The notes under the pieces: model-generated
Seen by the model: only the letters and a program-made list of their open reading frames with translations
Told to the model about the DNA's origin: nothing
Databases searched by the model: none
Part shown: positions 1 to 5,545 of the stretch, one piece after another
Numbering within the stretch: the first letter of the stretch is position 1
Layout: every line of letters begins with the position of its first letter
Program-made: the position numbers and the translations under genes
NCBI GenBank assembly: GCA_003556925.1
Contig: PWQC01000019.1
Coordinates: forward strand, 1 to 8,546
Reading direction: 5' to 3'
DNA: 8,546 nt
DNA from: Candidatus Nealsoniibacteriota bacterium
GTDB lineage: Bacteria > Patescibacteriota > Minisyncoccia > Minisyncoccales > GWA2-38-27

Positions 1-408
1 ATCTTGGAAATCTTTTCTCTTTTTATAACGGGTGATTGCCTCTCTCTTGTTTTCTGCTTTTGGCTCGTTAAAAAAGTACACTTTTTGCTTCTTCCTGTCG
101 GAAGGGGCTCTCCCTATTAAACTCTTTATCTCTCCTTCTTGCTCTGTCTTTCCATGAACCAAACAAAGATATCTTTTTTTGACTTGTTGCTCTTTAAATG
201 CTTTTTGCAGAGAAGAGAGAGAGTCGATGTTTTTCGCTATTAATAGCACTCCCGAAGTCTCTTTATCGAGGCGATGAACTAATCCGAATCTTGGTAGGTC
301 TTCTAAAAAGTAAAACTTCTTTGAGAGACTAAGAGCCAAATCTTCCACGGTAACTTTGGCTGGCTTATCAATTACTAAAAGAGCTTCGTCTTCGTGGATA
401 ATTTTCAT
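1..408 (-). CDS. RluA-family pseudouridine synthase, N-terminal part (runs off left edge)
   Basis: This gene encodes an RNA pseudouridine synthase of the RluA family, which isomerises uridine to pseudouridine in rRNA or tRNA in the cytoplasm. The 136 residues in the window open with the family's first beta strands (MKIIHEDEALLVIDKPA) and reach the catalytic motif HRLDKETSG at residues 45-53, with the nucleophilic Asp at 48. A conserved KRYLCLVHG-type strand follows near residues 78-86. The catalytic domain starts at the very N-terminus, so there is no S4 RNA-binding domain like that of RluD; this short form resembles RluA itself or other minimal members, and the exact target base cannot be told. 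The start is fixed because an in-frame TAA lies two codons upstream (TAA GAT ATG). No Shine-Dalgarno sequence is visible, and a -10-like box sits 5 nt before the ATG. The C-terminal part is outside the window. Confidence 0.9.
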   Translation of the reverse strand, partial: MKIIHEDEALLVIDKPAKVTVEDLALSLSKKFYFLEDLPRFGLVHRLDKETSGVLLIAKNIDSLSSLQKAFKEQQVKKRYLCLVHGKTEQEGEIKSLIGRAPSDRKKQKVYFFNEPKAENKREAITRYKKRKDFQD

Positions 409-413
409 ATCTT

Positions 414-442
414 AGTTTAGCAGAAAGTTATTTAAAAAACAA
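414..442 (-). promoter_or_regulatory. Candidate promoter of the pseudouridine synthase gene
   Basis: On the minus strand a -35-like TTGTTT (442-437) is followed after 17 nt by TAAACT (419-414), preceded by TGC, which fits an extended -10. The -10 ends 5 nt before the ATG, so the predicted mRNA would start at or next to the start codon. The -35 lies in the 3' arm and T-run of the preceding terminator hairpin. This is a consensus match by eye, not proof. Confidence 0.45.
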
Positions 443-456
443 GCTTGGCGCTTGTT
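434..456 (-). terminator. Rho-independent terminator, second of a tandem pair
   Basis: Read on the minus strand, AACAAGC (456-450), a 5-nt loop, and GCTTGTT (444-438) form a perfect 7-bp stem that runs directly into further T residues (six T in a row in total). It lies downstream of the phosphoribosyltransferase gene and just before the pseudouridine synthase gene. Confidence 0.65.
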
Positions 457-465
457 ATAAGGAAA

Positions 466-500
466 TAAAAAAGCGGCTTTGTCTTTTGACAGGTGCCGCT
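466..500 (-). terminator. Rho-independent terminator after the phosphoribosyltransferase gene
   Basis: On the minus strand AGCGGC (500-495) pairs with GCCGCT (477-472). An inner TGTC/GACA stem closes an AAAA loop. A run of six T follows. The hairpin starts 9 nt after the stop codon of the phosphoribosyltransferase gene. Confidence 0.8.
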
Positions 501-508
501 AAACCTTT

Positions 509-1096
509 TTAGATGAGAGAAAATATTTCCGGAGGATTACCTACCTCTTCGGGCTTGACTTCTCTTTTGCAAAGAGTGCCAAGGCCGACAAGATTACCAT
601 CGAGATTGCGAACTGCTTCAATGATTCTCTTTGCCGAACTTCCAATACCGAGAAGATCTTCCACCACCAAGACATTTCTTCCGGCTAAAATTCGGCTGTA
701 GCCAGGTATATCAAGATGTCCTTGTTGGTTTTCTTCTGCGCAAACAGAAAGAACTTCTTTTCCGGTGAATTCCAAAAGATGAAAGGCCACCCATTGAGAG
801 AGAATGGCTCCCCCTCTATGTGTTGGACTAACTACTATCTCCGGCCCTTCGCTTGCGAATTGTCCGGCAATCATCCGACAAAAACAGGACGTCTTAGCTG
901 GATGAAGGTAGAGGTTTTTCGGATTGATATGGTTATTATCAAGAATTACTCTTAATGTGCGAAGAGTTTTTAGGAATTGAGGTCTGTCAATTCCGAAAGG
1001 GCGGATTGCCCCATTTCCGTCACAGCGATGACATTGTGTTTCCTCATTAAGTCCAAGAAAACGCTTTCCTTTTCCGTCGCAGGCGTTGCACTTCAT
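509..1096 (-). CDS. Zinc-ribbon plus phosphoribosyltransferase-fold protein
   Basis: This 195-residue protein joins two modules. Residues 3-29 hold two CxxCxGxG motifs (C3, C6 and C22, C25), the spacing used by DnaJ-type zinc-binding repeats, which suggests one zinc site. Residues about 62-180 resemble the type I phosphoribosyltransferase fold, closest in feel to orotate phosphoribosyltransferase: a TxRGGAILSQWVAFHL segment (92-107), KEVLSVCAEE (113-122), and a PRPP-loop region VLVVEDLLGIGSS at 142-154 with the acidic pair E146-D147. In typical enzymes the loop reads (E/D)DxxTTGGS; here TTGGS has become GIGSS, so PRPP binding or catalysis may be altered. It could be a salvage or pyrimidine enzyme, or a regulatory PRTase-fold protein; I would not call it PyrE. 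The start has a clear Shine-Dalgarno sequence (GGAG, 6 nt before ATG). It lies between a tRNA gene and a tandem terminator. Confidence 0.82.
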   Translation of the reverse strand: MKCNACDGKGKRFLGLNEETQCHRCDGNGAIRPFGIDRPQFLKTLRTLRVILDNNHINPKNLYLHPAKTSCFCRMIAGQFASEGPEIVVSPTHRGGAILSQWVAFHLLEFTGKEVLSVCAEENQQGHLDIPGYSRILAGRNVLVVEDLLGIGSSAKRIIEAVRNLDGNLVGLGTLCKREVKPEEVGNPPEIFSLI

Positions 1097-1130
1097 TTTT
1101 TCTCCTTTTTTTAGTTTTTAAGTTACAATG

Positions 1131-1148
1131 GTCAATCCTCAGATTGAC
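1131..1148 (-). repeat. Perfect inverted repeat in the phosphoribosyltransferase leader
   Basis: GTCAATC (1131-1137) and GATTGAC (1142-1148) form a perfect 7-bp dyad with a 4-nt spacer. It begins at the predicted transcription start of the minus-strand phosphoribosyltransferase gene, so it could be an operator or a 5'-terminal mRNA hairpin. No T-run follows directly, so it is not an ordinary terminator. Confidence 0.55.
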
Positions 1149-1155
1149 TTCTTAT

Positions 1156-1183
1156 ATAATACCTTAAAAAAGAAAAAAGTCAA
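1156..1183 (-). promoter_or_regulatory. Candidate promoter of the phosphoribosyltransferase gene
   Basis: On the minus strand TTGACT (1183-1178) is followed after 16 nt by TATTAT (1161-1156); a TATATA overlaps at 19 nt spacing. Transcription would start near 1149, giving a leader of about 50 nt with the dyad at its start. The promoter lies 13 nt beyond the 3' end of tRNA-Val, so the gene could also be read through from the tRNA. The T-rich spacer may weakly terminate tRNA transcripts. Confidence 0.55.
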
Positions 1184-1195
1184 GGTTTTTTAATT

Positions 1196-1270
1196 TGGTG
1201 GGCAGTATAGGATTTGAACCTATGACCTCATGGATGTCGACCATGCGCTCTACCCCTGAGCTAACTGCCC
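1196..1270 (-). tRNA. tRNA-Val (anticodon GAC), CCA encoded, C at position 33
   Basis: A complete cloverleaf folds on the minus strand. The acceptor arm GGGCAGT pairs with ACTGCCC, followed by discriminator A and an encoded CCA. The D stem is GCTC/GAGC, the anticodon stem CATGG/CCATG, and the T stem ATAGG/CCTAT around loop TTCAAAT. All stems pair perfectly. The anticodon loop is TCGACAT, giving anticodon GAC (valine codons GUC and GUU). A35, C36 and A73 are the valine identity elements known from E. coli. The odd feature is C at position 33, where elongator tRNAs almost always carry U. Confidence 0.93.
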
Positions 1271-1278
1271 TTTGGGTC

Positions 1279-1287
1279 ATTCTATCA
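1279..1287 (-). promoter_or_regulatory. Candidate extended -10 promoter of tRNA-Val
   Basis: On the minus strand TGATAGAAT (1287-1279) matches an extended -10 (TGn plus TAGAAT) and lies 8 nt before the mature 5' end of the tRNA. This would give a very short 5' leader for RNase P to remove. No good -35 is visible at 17-18 nt. Confidence 0.4.
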
Positions 1288-1315
1288 AAAATTATTAGAA
1301 AAGAGAAGTTTTTTG

Positions 1316-1343
1316 TTGCATAAAACAACAAATACAATATAAT
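1316..1343 (+). promoter_or_regulatory. Candidate promoter of the 169-residue membrane protein gene
   Basis: TTGCAT (1316-1321), a 16-nt spacer and a perfect TATAAT (1338-1343) would start transcription near 1350, leaving a leader of about 38 nt. A second perfect TATAAT at 1376-1381 ends 6 nt before the ATG with a poor -35, and could give a leaderless mRNA instead. Confidence 0.55.
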
Positions 1344-1375
1344 GAAAGAAAAATTTCAAAAGGTCGAAAATAAAA

Positions 1376-1381
1376 TATAAT
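1376..1381 (+). promoter_or_regulatory. Second -10 box immediately upstream of the start codon
   Basis: This is a consensus TATAAT separated by 6 nt from the ATG at 1388, so +1 would fall on the A of the start codon. The best -35 at the right distance is TTTCAA (1354-1359), which is weak. The region is A/T-rich, so chance occurrence is a real alternative. Confidence 0.3.
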
Positions 1382-1387
1382 TTAATT

Positions 1388-1897
1388 ATGTCAGATTTAT
1401 ACCTACCAGATTTTTATCAAACTGCTTCAAGAGGAGCTTTTGCCACAGATTGGTGGCCTTGGATATCTTGGGTTTTAACATTGTTAGCAATTTCGGGGGT
1501 AGTTGCTCTTGTCTTAATAAAGTTTTTACCAGGCATTAAACGAATTGTCAGCGAATATATAGGTGATCCAAAAATAGTGAAAGGGATATTTTTTTTAGTT
1601 AATTCAATGGTGATTGTTCGAGCCGGTATTTTGTTGTTTGATCTCGTTCCTTCTCCCACTCGATTGTATGTAAATTTTCTAAGAAGCACTTTTGCTTACG
1701 TTTCTAGTATTTTGAATTTATTCTTTACTTTCATTACTTTGTGCGTAGGAATACTTATTGTGATGGCATTGTTTAAAATAGCCAAAGGCAATTCTGGAAC
1801 TACTTCTTCTTCGGTACCCCCTTCAAGTTTTTCCTCTCCTTCGCAGGAAAAGCAACCGGCGCAAGAACCAGTAACTGCTGAAACTGTTGCTGCTTAA
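1388..1897 (+). CDS. Small membrane protein with three predicted transmembrane segments
   Basis: I do not recognise the family of this 169-residue protein. Three hydrophobic segments stand out: about 24-48 (Trp-rich start, then VLTLLAISGVVALVLI), about 67-86, and about 103-129. Loops between them hold basic residues (K51, R52, K62, K65) and a short SPTRLY segment. The C-terminal 35 residues (134-169) are low-complexity, rich in Ser, Pro, Thr and Gln, and probably disordered. There is no cleavable signal peptide with a clear site and no catalytic motif. No Shine-Dalgarno sequence precedes the ATG; the only purine-rich stretch (AAAGG) is too far away. The gene has its own promoter and is closed by a strong terminator, so it appears monocistronic. 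The long hydrophobic stretches and a stop followed directly by a terminator support a real gene. Confidence 0.85.
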   Translation: MSDLYLPDFYQTASRGAFATDWWPWISWVLTLLAISGVVALVLIKFLPGIKRIVSEYIGDPKIVKGIFFLVNSMVIVRAGILLFDLVPSPTRLYVNFLRSTFAYVSSILNLFFTFITLCVGILIVMALFKIAKGNSGTTSSSVPPSSFSSPSQEKQPAQEPVTAETVAA

Positions 1898-1918
1898 AAT
1901 TAATGCCTGAAGGTTTTT

Positions 1919-1953
1919 AAAACCCTCTCTACCTTAAGAGGGTTTTTGTTTTT
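1919..1953 (+). terminator. Rho-independent terminator
   Basis: AAACCCTCT (1920-1928) pairs perfectly with AGAGGGTTT (1937-1945) around an 8-nt loop, and the stem runs into a T-rich tail broken by one G. It lies 22 nt after the stop codon of the 169-residue membrane protein gene. Confidence 0.9.
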
Positions 1954-1961
1954 ATAATTTG

Positions 1962-1989
1962 TTGTTAAAAAAAATAAATATGATATAAT
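1962..1989 (+). promoter_or_regulatory. Promoter of the 238-residue membrane-anchored protein gene
   Basis: TTGTTA (1962-1967), a 16-nt spacer and a perfect TATAAT (1984-1989) preceded by TGA form an extended -10 promoter. Transcription would begin near 1995-1996, giving a leader of about 45 nt that opens with a hairpin. Confidence 0.65.
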
Positions 1990-1994
1990 TTAGA

Positions 1995-2018
1995 CGCTGA
2001 GCGGTGGTCTGCTTAGTG
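1995..2018 (+). promoter_or_regulatory. 5'-leader hairpin
   Basis: CGCTGAGC (1995-2002) can pair with GCTTAGTG (2011-2018) in an 8-bp stem with two G-U pairs and an 8-nt loop GGTGGTCT. It sits at the very start of the predicted mRNA. It may stabilise the 5' end or regulate translation; it matches no riboswitch class that I recognise. Confidence 0.4.
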
Positions 2019-2039
2019 GTTGAAAAATAAAGCTAAAAA

Positions 2040-2756
2040 ATGAATATTGAAATATTAAATTATATTAAAAAATATAAGGATAAATATCCTAAAGATATTT
2101 TGAGAAAGGACTTGGCCAACAAAGGTTATGCTCTTGAAGAAATAGAAGAGGCTTTTTCTCAGCTTGAATTATTTGAAACTCAACAGCCAAAACCAAAAAC
2201 CTGGTTATGGGTTCTTATCATTGTAATTTTACTTTTACTTCTTTTTGGTCTTATTGCTTACCTATTTTATATTCGAGACGGAAAACCAATCTTGAAAGAG
2301 GAAGAAGAAATAAAAACCGAAGAGATGACGGAAACAGATGGTTTAAAAATATTTCAAGGGCTGGCTGAAGGTGAGTTATTAATTTTAAAACTTGATGATA
2401 TGGATATGTATGATGAATCAGTTTTTCCAAAAAGTTTATGGATAAATTATGAAATTGAGGGTGATACCGCCGTCAATCAAAGATACGAGACAATGTCTTC
2501 TGTTTTTCAAGGAGGAAGACAAATTGTAGAATGTCAATCTTCTGATTTAAGATTAAGCAATGCCATTGGATCGGGTCGAACAAATGTAGATTTTTGTAAC
2601 GCCGCAAATTGTGATCTTGGCATAGTGCGCAACATGCGTTGTACAGGAGACATTGGTTCTCTTTCACCAGGCAATTATACAATTAAGGTTAATATTTTTA
2701 CGCGGACGACAAAAGAATATTTAGGGACTCTTGAAAAAGACTTTACGGTGCACTAA
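2040..2756 (+). CDS. Single-pass membrane protein with an exported C-terminal domain
   Basis: I do not recognise a named family for this 238-residue protein. Residues 1-44 form a small helical cytoplasmic domain (NYIKKYKDKYPKDILRKDL, then GYALEEIEEAF) of a type that I recall before membrane anchors in Patescibacteria proteins. One strong transmembrane segment spans about 55-77. An acidic linker (86-100) follows, then an extracytoplasmic domain. Four cysteines at 165, 186, 191 and 201 are all in the outer domain and could form two disulfides. The end, LSPGNYTIKVNIFTR and onward to TLEKDFTV, reads like the last strands of an immunoglobulin-like beta-sandwich. Orientation in-to-out is inferred. 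There is no Shine-Dalgarno sequence; the ATG follows an A-rich stretch. The stop codon lies 7 nt from the 3' end of the convergent tRNA-Ile gene, and no separate terminator is visible. Confidence 0.85.
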   Translation: MNIEILNYIKKYKDKYPKDILRKDLANKGYALEEIEEAFSQLELFETQQPKPKTWLWVLIIVILLLLLFGLIAYLFYIRDGKPILKEEEEIKTEEMTETDGLKIFQGLAEGELLILKLDDMDMYDESVFPKSLWINYEIEGDTAVNQRYETMSSVFQGGRQIVECQSSDLRLSNAIGSGRTNVDFCNAANCDLGIVRNMRCTGDIGSLSPGNYTIKVNIFTRTTKEYLGTLEKDFTVH

Positions 2757-2763
2757 TTAATCT

Positions 2764-2839
2764 TGGTGCGCATGCCAGGATTTGAACCTGGGACCTCGTC
2801 TTTATAAGAGACGCGCTCTAACCCCTGAGCTACATGCGC
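2764..2839 (-). tRNA. tRNA-Ile (anticodon UAU), CCA encoded
   Basis: A full cloverleaf folds on the minus strand. The acceptor GCGCATG pairs with CATGCGC, followed by A73 and an encoded CCA. The D stem is GCTC/GAGC, the anticodon stem CGTCT/AGACG, and the T stem CCAGG/CCTGG around TTCAAAT. The anticodon loop is CTTATAA, with U33 and anticodon UAU, which reads the isoleucine codon AUA. Most bacteria instead read AUA with a CAU anticodon modified to lysidine by TilS. The 5' end abuts the ftsH stop codon with no gap, so the tRNA is probably cut from the ftsH transcript by RNase P. Confidence 0.94.
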
Positions 2840-4681
2840 CTATATATCTTTGATTTTTATTTTTGGTTTTTTGACTTGTTTTTTTATCAAATCTTCAAAT
2901 TCGTCTTTTTCAATTGTTTCTTTTTCAATCAAGGTTTTGGTTACTTTTTCTAAAATCTTTTTATTATCTTTTAATACCTTAGTGGCTTTTTCCTCTGCTT
3001 TTTTAATAAATTTAAATACTTCTTCATCTATTTTAGATGCTATCTTCTCCGAGTAATTTCTTTGTTCCGAAATCTCTTTGCCAAGGAAAACCATTTCCTC
3101 TTTCTCTCCAAAAGTAACAGGGCCTAAAGAAGACATACCATATTCTTTTATTAATTTTCGGGCCAATTCAGAAGCTCTAGCCAAATCATTCGAGGCACCG
3201 GTGGTTACTTGTTTTAAAATTAACTTCTCAGCGCAATATCCTCCTAAAAACATAGCTAAATCATTTTCAAATTCTTCTTTATTTTTCATTCTCTTTTCTT
3301 CCGAAGGTAGTTGAATGGTATAGCCGGCGGCTAACCCCCGGGCGATAATAGATATCTTTCTTATCGGCTCTCCACCAGGTAATAAAGTGGCGACTAGCGC
3401 ATGCCCGGCTTCATGGTAAGCGGCGATCTCTTTCTCTTTTTTAGAGAGGATGTGGCTCTGTCTCTCTGGGCCCAGTAGGACTTTTTCGATTGAATCAAAA
3501 AAATCGCCTTGAAATATCTTTTCTTTGTTTCTCCGAGCAGCTAAAATGGCGGCTTCGTTGGCGACATTAGCAATATCTGCTCCAGAAAACCCAGGTGTTC
3601 GTTCGGCTATCTCTTTCAAGTTTATATCAGAAGCAAGGGGCATCTCTTTTGTATGAATTCTTAAAACATCTTCTCTTCCGTTAACGTCCGGGGGATCAAG
3701 GATTATTTTACGGTCAAATCTTCCCGGCCTTAAGAGGGCAGGGTCTAAAACGTCTCCTCTATTAGTGGCGGCTATAATAATAACATTGGTTTCTCTTTCA
3801 AATCCGTCCATCTCAACCAAGATCTGGTTCAATGTCTGTTCTCTTTCGTCGTGTCCTCCTCCGATGCCGGTCCCTCTATGTCTCCCGATGGCGTCTAGTT
3901 CATCAATAAAAATTATGGAGGGGGAAGCCTTTTTAGCGGTGTCGAATAGATTTCTTACTCGACTTGAACCGACCCCAACAAACATCTCAACAAACTCAGA
4001 ACCAGAGATGGAGAAAAAGGGAACCTTAGCTTCTCCGGCGACAGCCCTAGCTAAAAGGGTCTTTCCTACTCCGGCTCCTCCTAAAAGCAAGACCCCTCTT
4101 GGTATTTTAGCTCCCATCTTTATATATTTTTGAGGATTTTTTAGAAAGTCAACTATCTCTTTTAATTCTTCTTTTGCTTCTTTTAAGCCCGCGACTTCAT
4201 CAAATCCGATCTTTTCTTTAGGATGTCCTTCTACTCCAAAAATTTTAGCCTTGGCTTTAGTGAAATTAAGAGCTTGAGAAGCACCTCCTTTCATCTGTCT
4301 AAAGATAAAGAAAAAGATAAGAACAAAGACGATGAGAGGTAAAAAGATAACCAGGGCTGAAACGATCCAAGCGCCCCTTTCTTCTTTTGTCTCAATCTTT
4401 ATCTCTCTTAGAGTTTCGGGAGAGACGCCGTAATTTTTAAGCGTTTCAGTTAAACTTGTTTCGGTCTCTTTTCTTGCTTTGGCTTCGGTTCCGTCTTCGT
4501 AGACTAAACTGATCTTGTTACCGGCAACGGTTATCTCTTGAATCTCTTCTATCTCTTGGACCAATTGAGAAAGAGAGATGGTCTCTTCTTTTTCAAAAGG
4601 GTCCTCAAAAAAACTAAAAATTCCGGCCACAACCAGAAAGATTAAGAGAACCAAGAGGAGATGCTTAGTTAAAGTTTTCAT
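2840..4681 (-). CDS. ftsH: ATP-dependent zinc metalloprotease FtsH
   Basis: FtsH is a hexameric membrane-anchored AAA+ protease that degrades misfolded or short-lived membrane and cytosolic proteins. The 613 residues show the full domain order. There are transmembrane helices at about 7-25 and 105-128, with an acidic extracytoplasmic loop between. The AAA domain has Walker A GGAGVGKT (201-208), pore motif FVGVG (234-238), Walker B IIFIDE (256-261) and second region of homology with arginine fingers R318 and R321. The protease domain has HEAGH (423-427, zinc ligands H423 and H427, catalytic E424) and the third ligand D499 in TTGASNDL. The tail is Lys-rich. Length is normal. Walker A differs from the usual GPPGTGKT but keeps GxxxxGKT. 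The start is fixed by an in-frame TAA two codons upstream; no strong Shine-Dalgarno sequence is seen. It lies 49 nt after the S1-domain gene and directly before tRNA-Ile. Confidence 0.98.
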   Translation of the reverse strand: MKTLTKHLLLVLLIFLVVAGIFSFFEDPFEKEETISLSQLVQEIEEIQEITVAGNKISLVYEDGTEAKARKETETSLTETLKNYGVSPETLREIKIETKEERGAWIVSALVIFLPLIVFVLIFFFIFRQMKGGASQALNFTKAKAKIFGVEGHPKEKIGFDEVAGLKEAKEELKEIVDFLKNPQKYIKMGAKIPRGVLLLGGAGVGKTLLARAVAGEAKVPFFSISGSEFVEMFVGVGSSRVRNLFDTAKKASPSIIFIDELDAIGRHRGTGIGGGHDEREQTLNQILVEMDGFERETNVIIIAATNRGDVLDPALLRPGRFDRKIILDPPDVNGREDVLRIHTKEMPLASDINLKEIAERTPGFSGADIANVANEAAILAARRNKEKIFQGDFFDSIEKVLLGPERQSHILSKKEKEIAAYHEAGHALVATLLPGGEPIRKISIIARGLAAGYTIQLPSEEKRMKNKEEFENDLAMFLGGYCAEKLILKQVTTGASNDLARASELARKLIKEYGMSSLGPVTFGEKEEMVFLGKEISEQRNYSEKIASKIDEEVFKFIKKAEEKATKVLKDNKKILEKVTKTLIEKETIEKDEFEDLIKKQVKKPKIKIKDI

Positions 4682-4687
4682 ATCTTA

Positions 4688-4716
4688 TCTCTAACATTTT
4701 TTTAGAAAATTTTCAA
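4688..4716 (-). promoter_or_regulatory. Weak candidate promoter of ftsH
   Basis: In the 49-nt gap after the S1-domain gene, the minus strand has TTGAAA, a 17-nt spacer ending in TGT, and TAGAGA, which ends 6 nt before the ftsH ATG. The -35 is good, but the -10 matches only three of six consensus bases and lacks the final T. If used, the ftsH mRNA would be leaderless. Co-transcription with the S1-domain gene is equally possible. Confidence 0.3.
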
Positions 4717-4730
4717 ACTACTTGATTAAT

Positions 4731-5537
4731 CTATTTTTTAAGAGAAAGAAAAATTTTATTGTTTGAAATCTCAATGATTTTAGCTTTGACTTTATCTCCA
4801 ACTTTTACTATATCAGAAGGGTTTTTGATTCTTTCGTGGGCAAGTTCAGAGATATGAATTAATCCTTCTAAGGATTCCTGACCGAATTTAATGAAAGCAC
4901 CAAAATCGACTATGCCGGTTATCTCTCCTTCAACCACTTCCCCCTCTTTATAATTTTTAAGAAATTCTTTTATCTTTTCTGCCTCCTTGGCTTTTTCTGA
5001 AAGAATTAATTTTCCTTCTTTAGGATCGATATCAAAGACCTTTAACTCCATATCTCTTCCGATAAAATCTTGAAGAGCGGTTAGAATTTTTTGATTGTTT
5101 CCGTCTTCTATCTTGGGATAGTTAATTGGTGATAATTGAGAGACGGGTAAAAAGGCGGGAATGCCAGAGACTTCAGCTAAGAGACCTCCCTTGTTTGCCC
5201 CGGTTATTTTAACCTTAATAACTTCATTTTCTATCTTGTGTCTTTTGATCGCTTTCCAAGCGATCTCTTCTTGGGCTTGATTAGAAGAGAGTTCTAAGTA
5301 ACCGTCTTCGTTAGTTGGTCCTATTATCTTAGTGAAGACAACGTCTCCCTTCTTTAGTTTTTTAAGTCTGTTTTTTGATTCATAAAACTCTTTTCCATAG
5401 ATAACTCCAACCCCCCATTCTTTAAGGTCGACATAGATGACGGCATTTTTCTGGTCGATAACTTCTCCCTCAACCACCTCTCCCACTCTGGGAATCTTTA
5501 TTAAATCGTTTTCTTTTATTATTTTTTTCACTATCAT
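4731..5537 (-). CDS. rpsA: Ribosomal protein S1-type protein with three S1 domains
   Basis: S1 repeats bind single-stranded RNA; in the ribosome S1 helps load structured mRNAs on the 30S subunit. Numbering from the longer reading (ATG at 5555, 274 residues), three repeats are visible: about 24-92, 109-188 (with GGLLAEVSGIPAFLPVSQL) and 205-274 (with VVEGEITGIVDFGAFIKFG and EGLIHISELAHERI). E. coli S1 has six repeats and 557 residues, so this is a reduced S1; whether it is the true ribosomal S1 or a smaller S1-domain RNA-binding protein is not certain. I prefer the Met at codon 7 (ATG at 5537). The first ATG overlaps an extended -10 box whose transcript would begin near 5539, and neither ATG has a Shine-Dalgarno sequence. 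The longer form from 5555 cannot be excluded. It is probably transcribed ahead of ftsH. Confidence 0.88.
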   Translation of the reverse strand: MIVKKIIKENDLIKIPRVGEVVEGEVIDQKNAVIYVDLKEWGVGVIYGKEFYESKNRLKKLKKGDVVFTKIIGPTNEDGYLELSSNQAQEEIAWKAIKRHKIENEVIKVKITGANKGGLLAEVSGIPAFLPVSQLSPINYPKIEDGNNQKILTALQDFIGRDMELKVFDIDPKEGKLILSEKAKEAEKIKEFLKNYKEGEVVEGEITGIVDFGAFIKFGQESLEGLIHISELAHERIKNPSDIVKVGDKVKAKIIEISNNKIFLSLKK

Positions 5538-5545
5538 ATGGCTAG

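Noticed and set aside
513..955. Two plus-strand open frames opposite the phosphoribosyltransferase gene
   Set aside because: Their translations show no family pattern, while the minus-strand frame has clear motifs, a Shine-Dalgarno sequence, a promoter and a terminator.
509..1096. Calling this gene pyrE
   Set aside because: The fold resembles orotate phosphoribosyltransferase, but the PRPP loop is altered, the usual catalytic-loop Lys/His pattern is not clear, and a zinc module is added.
1131..1148. Reading the dyad as a terminator of tRNA-Val
   Set aside because: The stem is A/T-rich and is not followed directly by a T-run on the minus strand; its place at the predicted +1 fits an operator or leader hairpin better.
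1196..1270. Reading the tRNA as Ser (CGA) so that the T at loop position 1 becomes U33
   Set aside because: That shift would break the perfect CATGG/CCATG stem, and the short variable loop rules out a serine tRNA; the valine reading with C33 is the only consistent fold.
2700..2763. A terminator for tRNA-Ile or for the convergent membrane protein gene
   Set aside because: No G/C-rich hairpin followed by a T-run is present on either strand; only the tRNA fold itself could serve as a structured end.
2850..4133. Several plus-strand open frames opposite ftsH
   Set aside because: They are antisense to a fully motif-supported FtsH and their Ser/Phe-rich content mirrors its Lys/Glu-rich codons.
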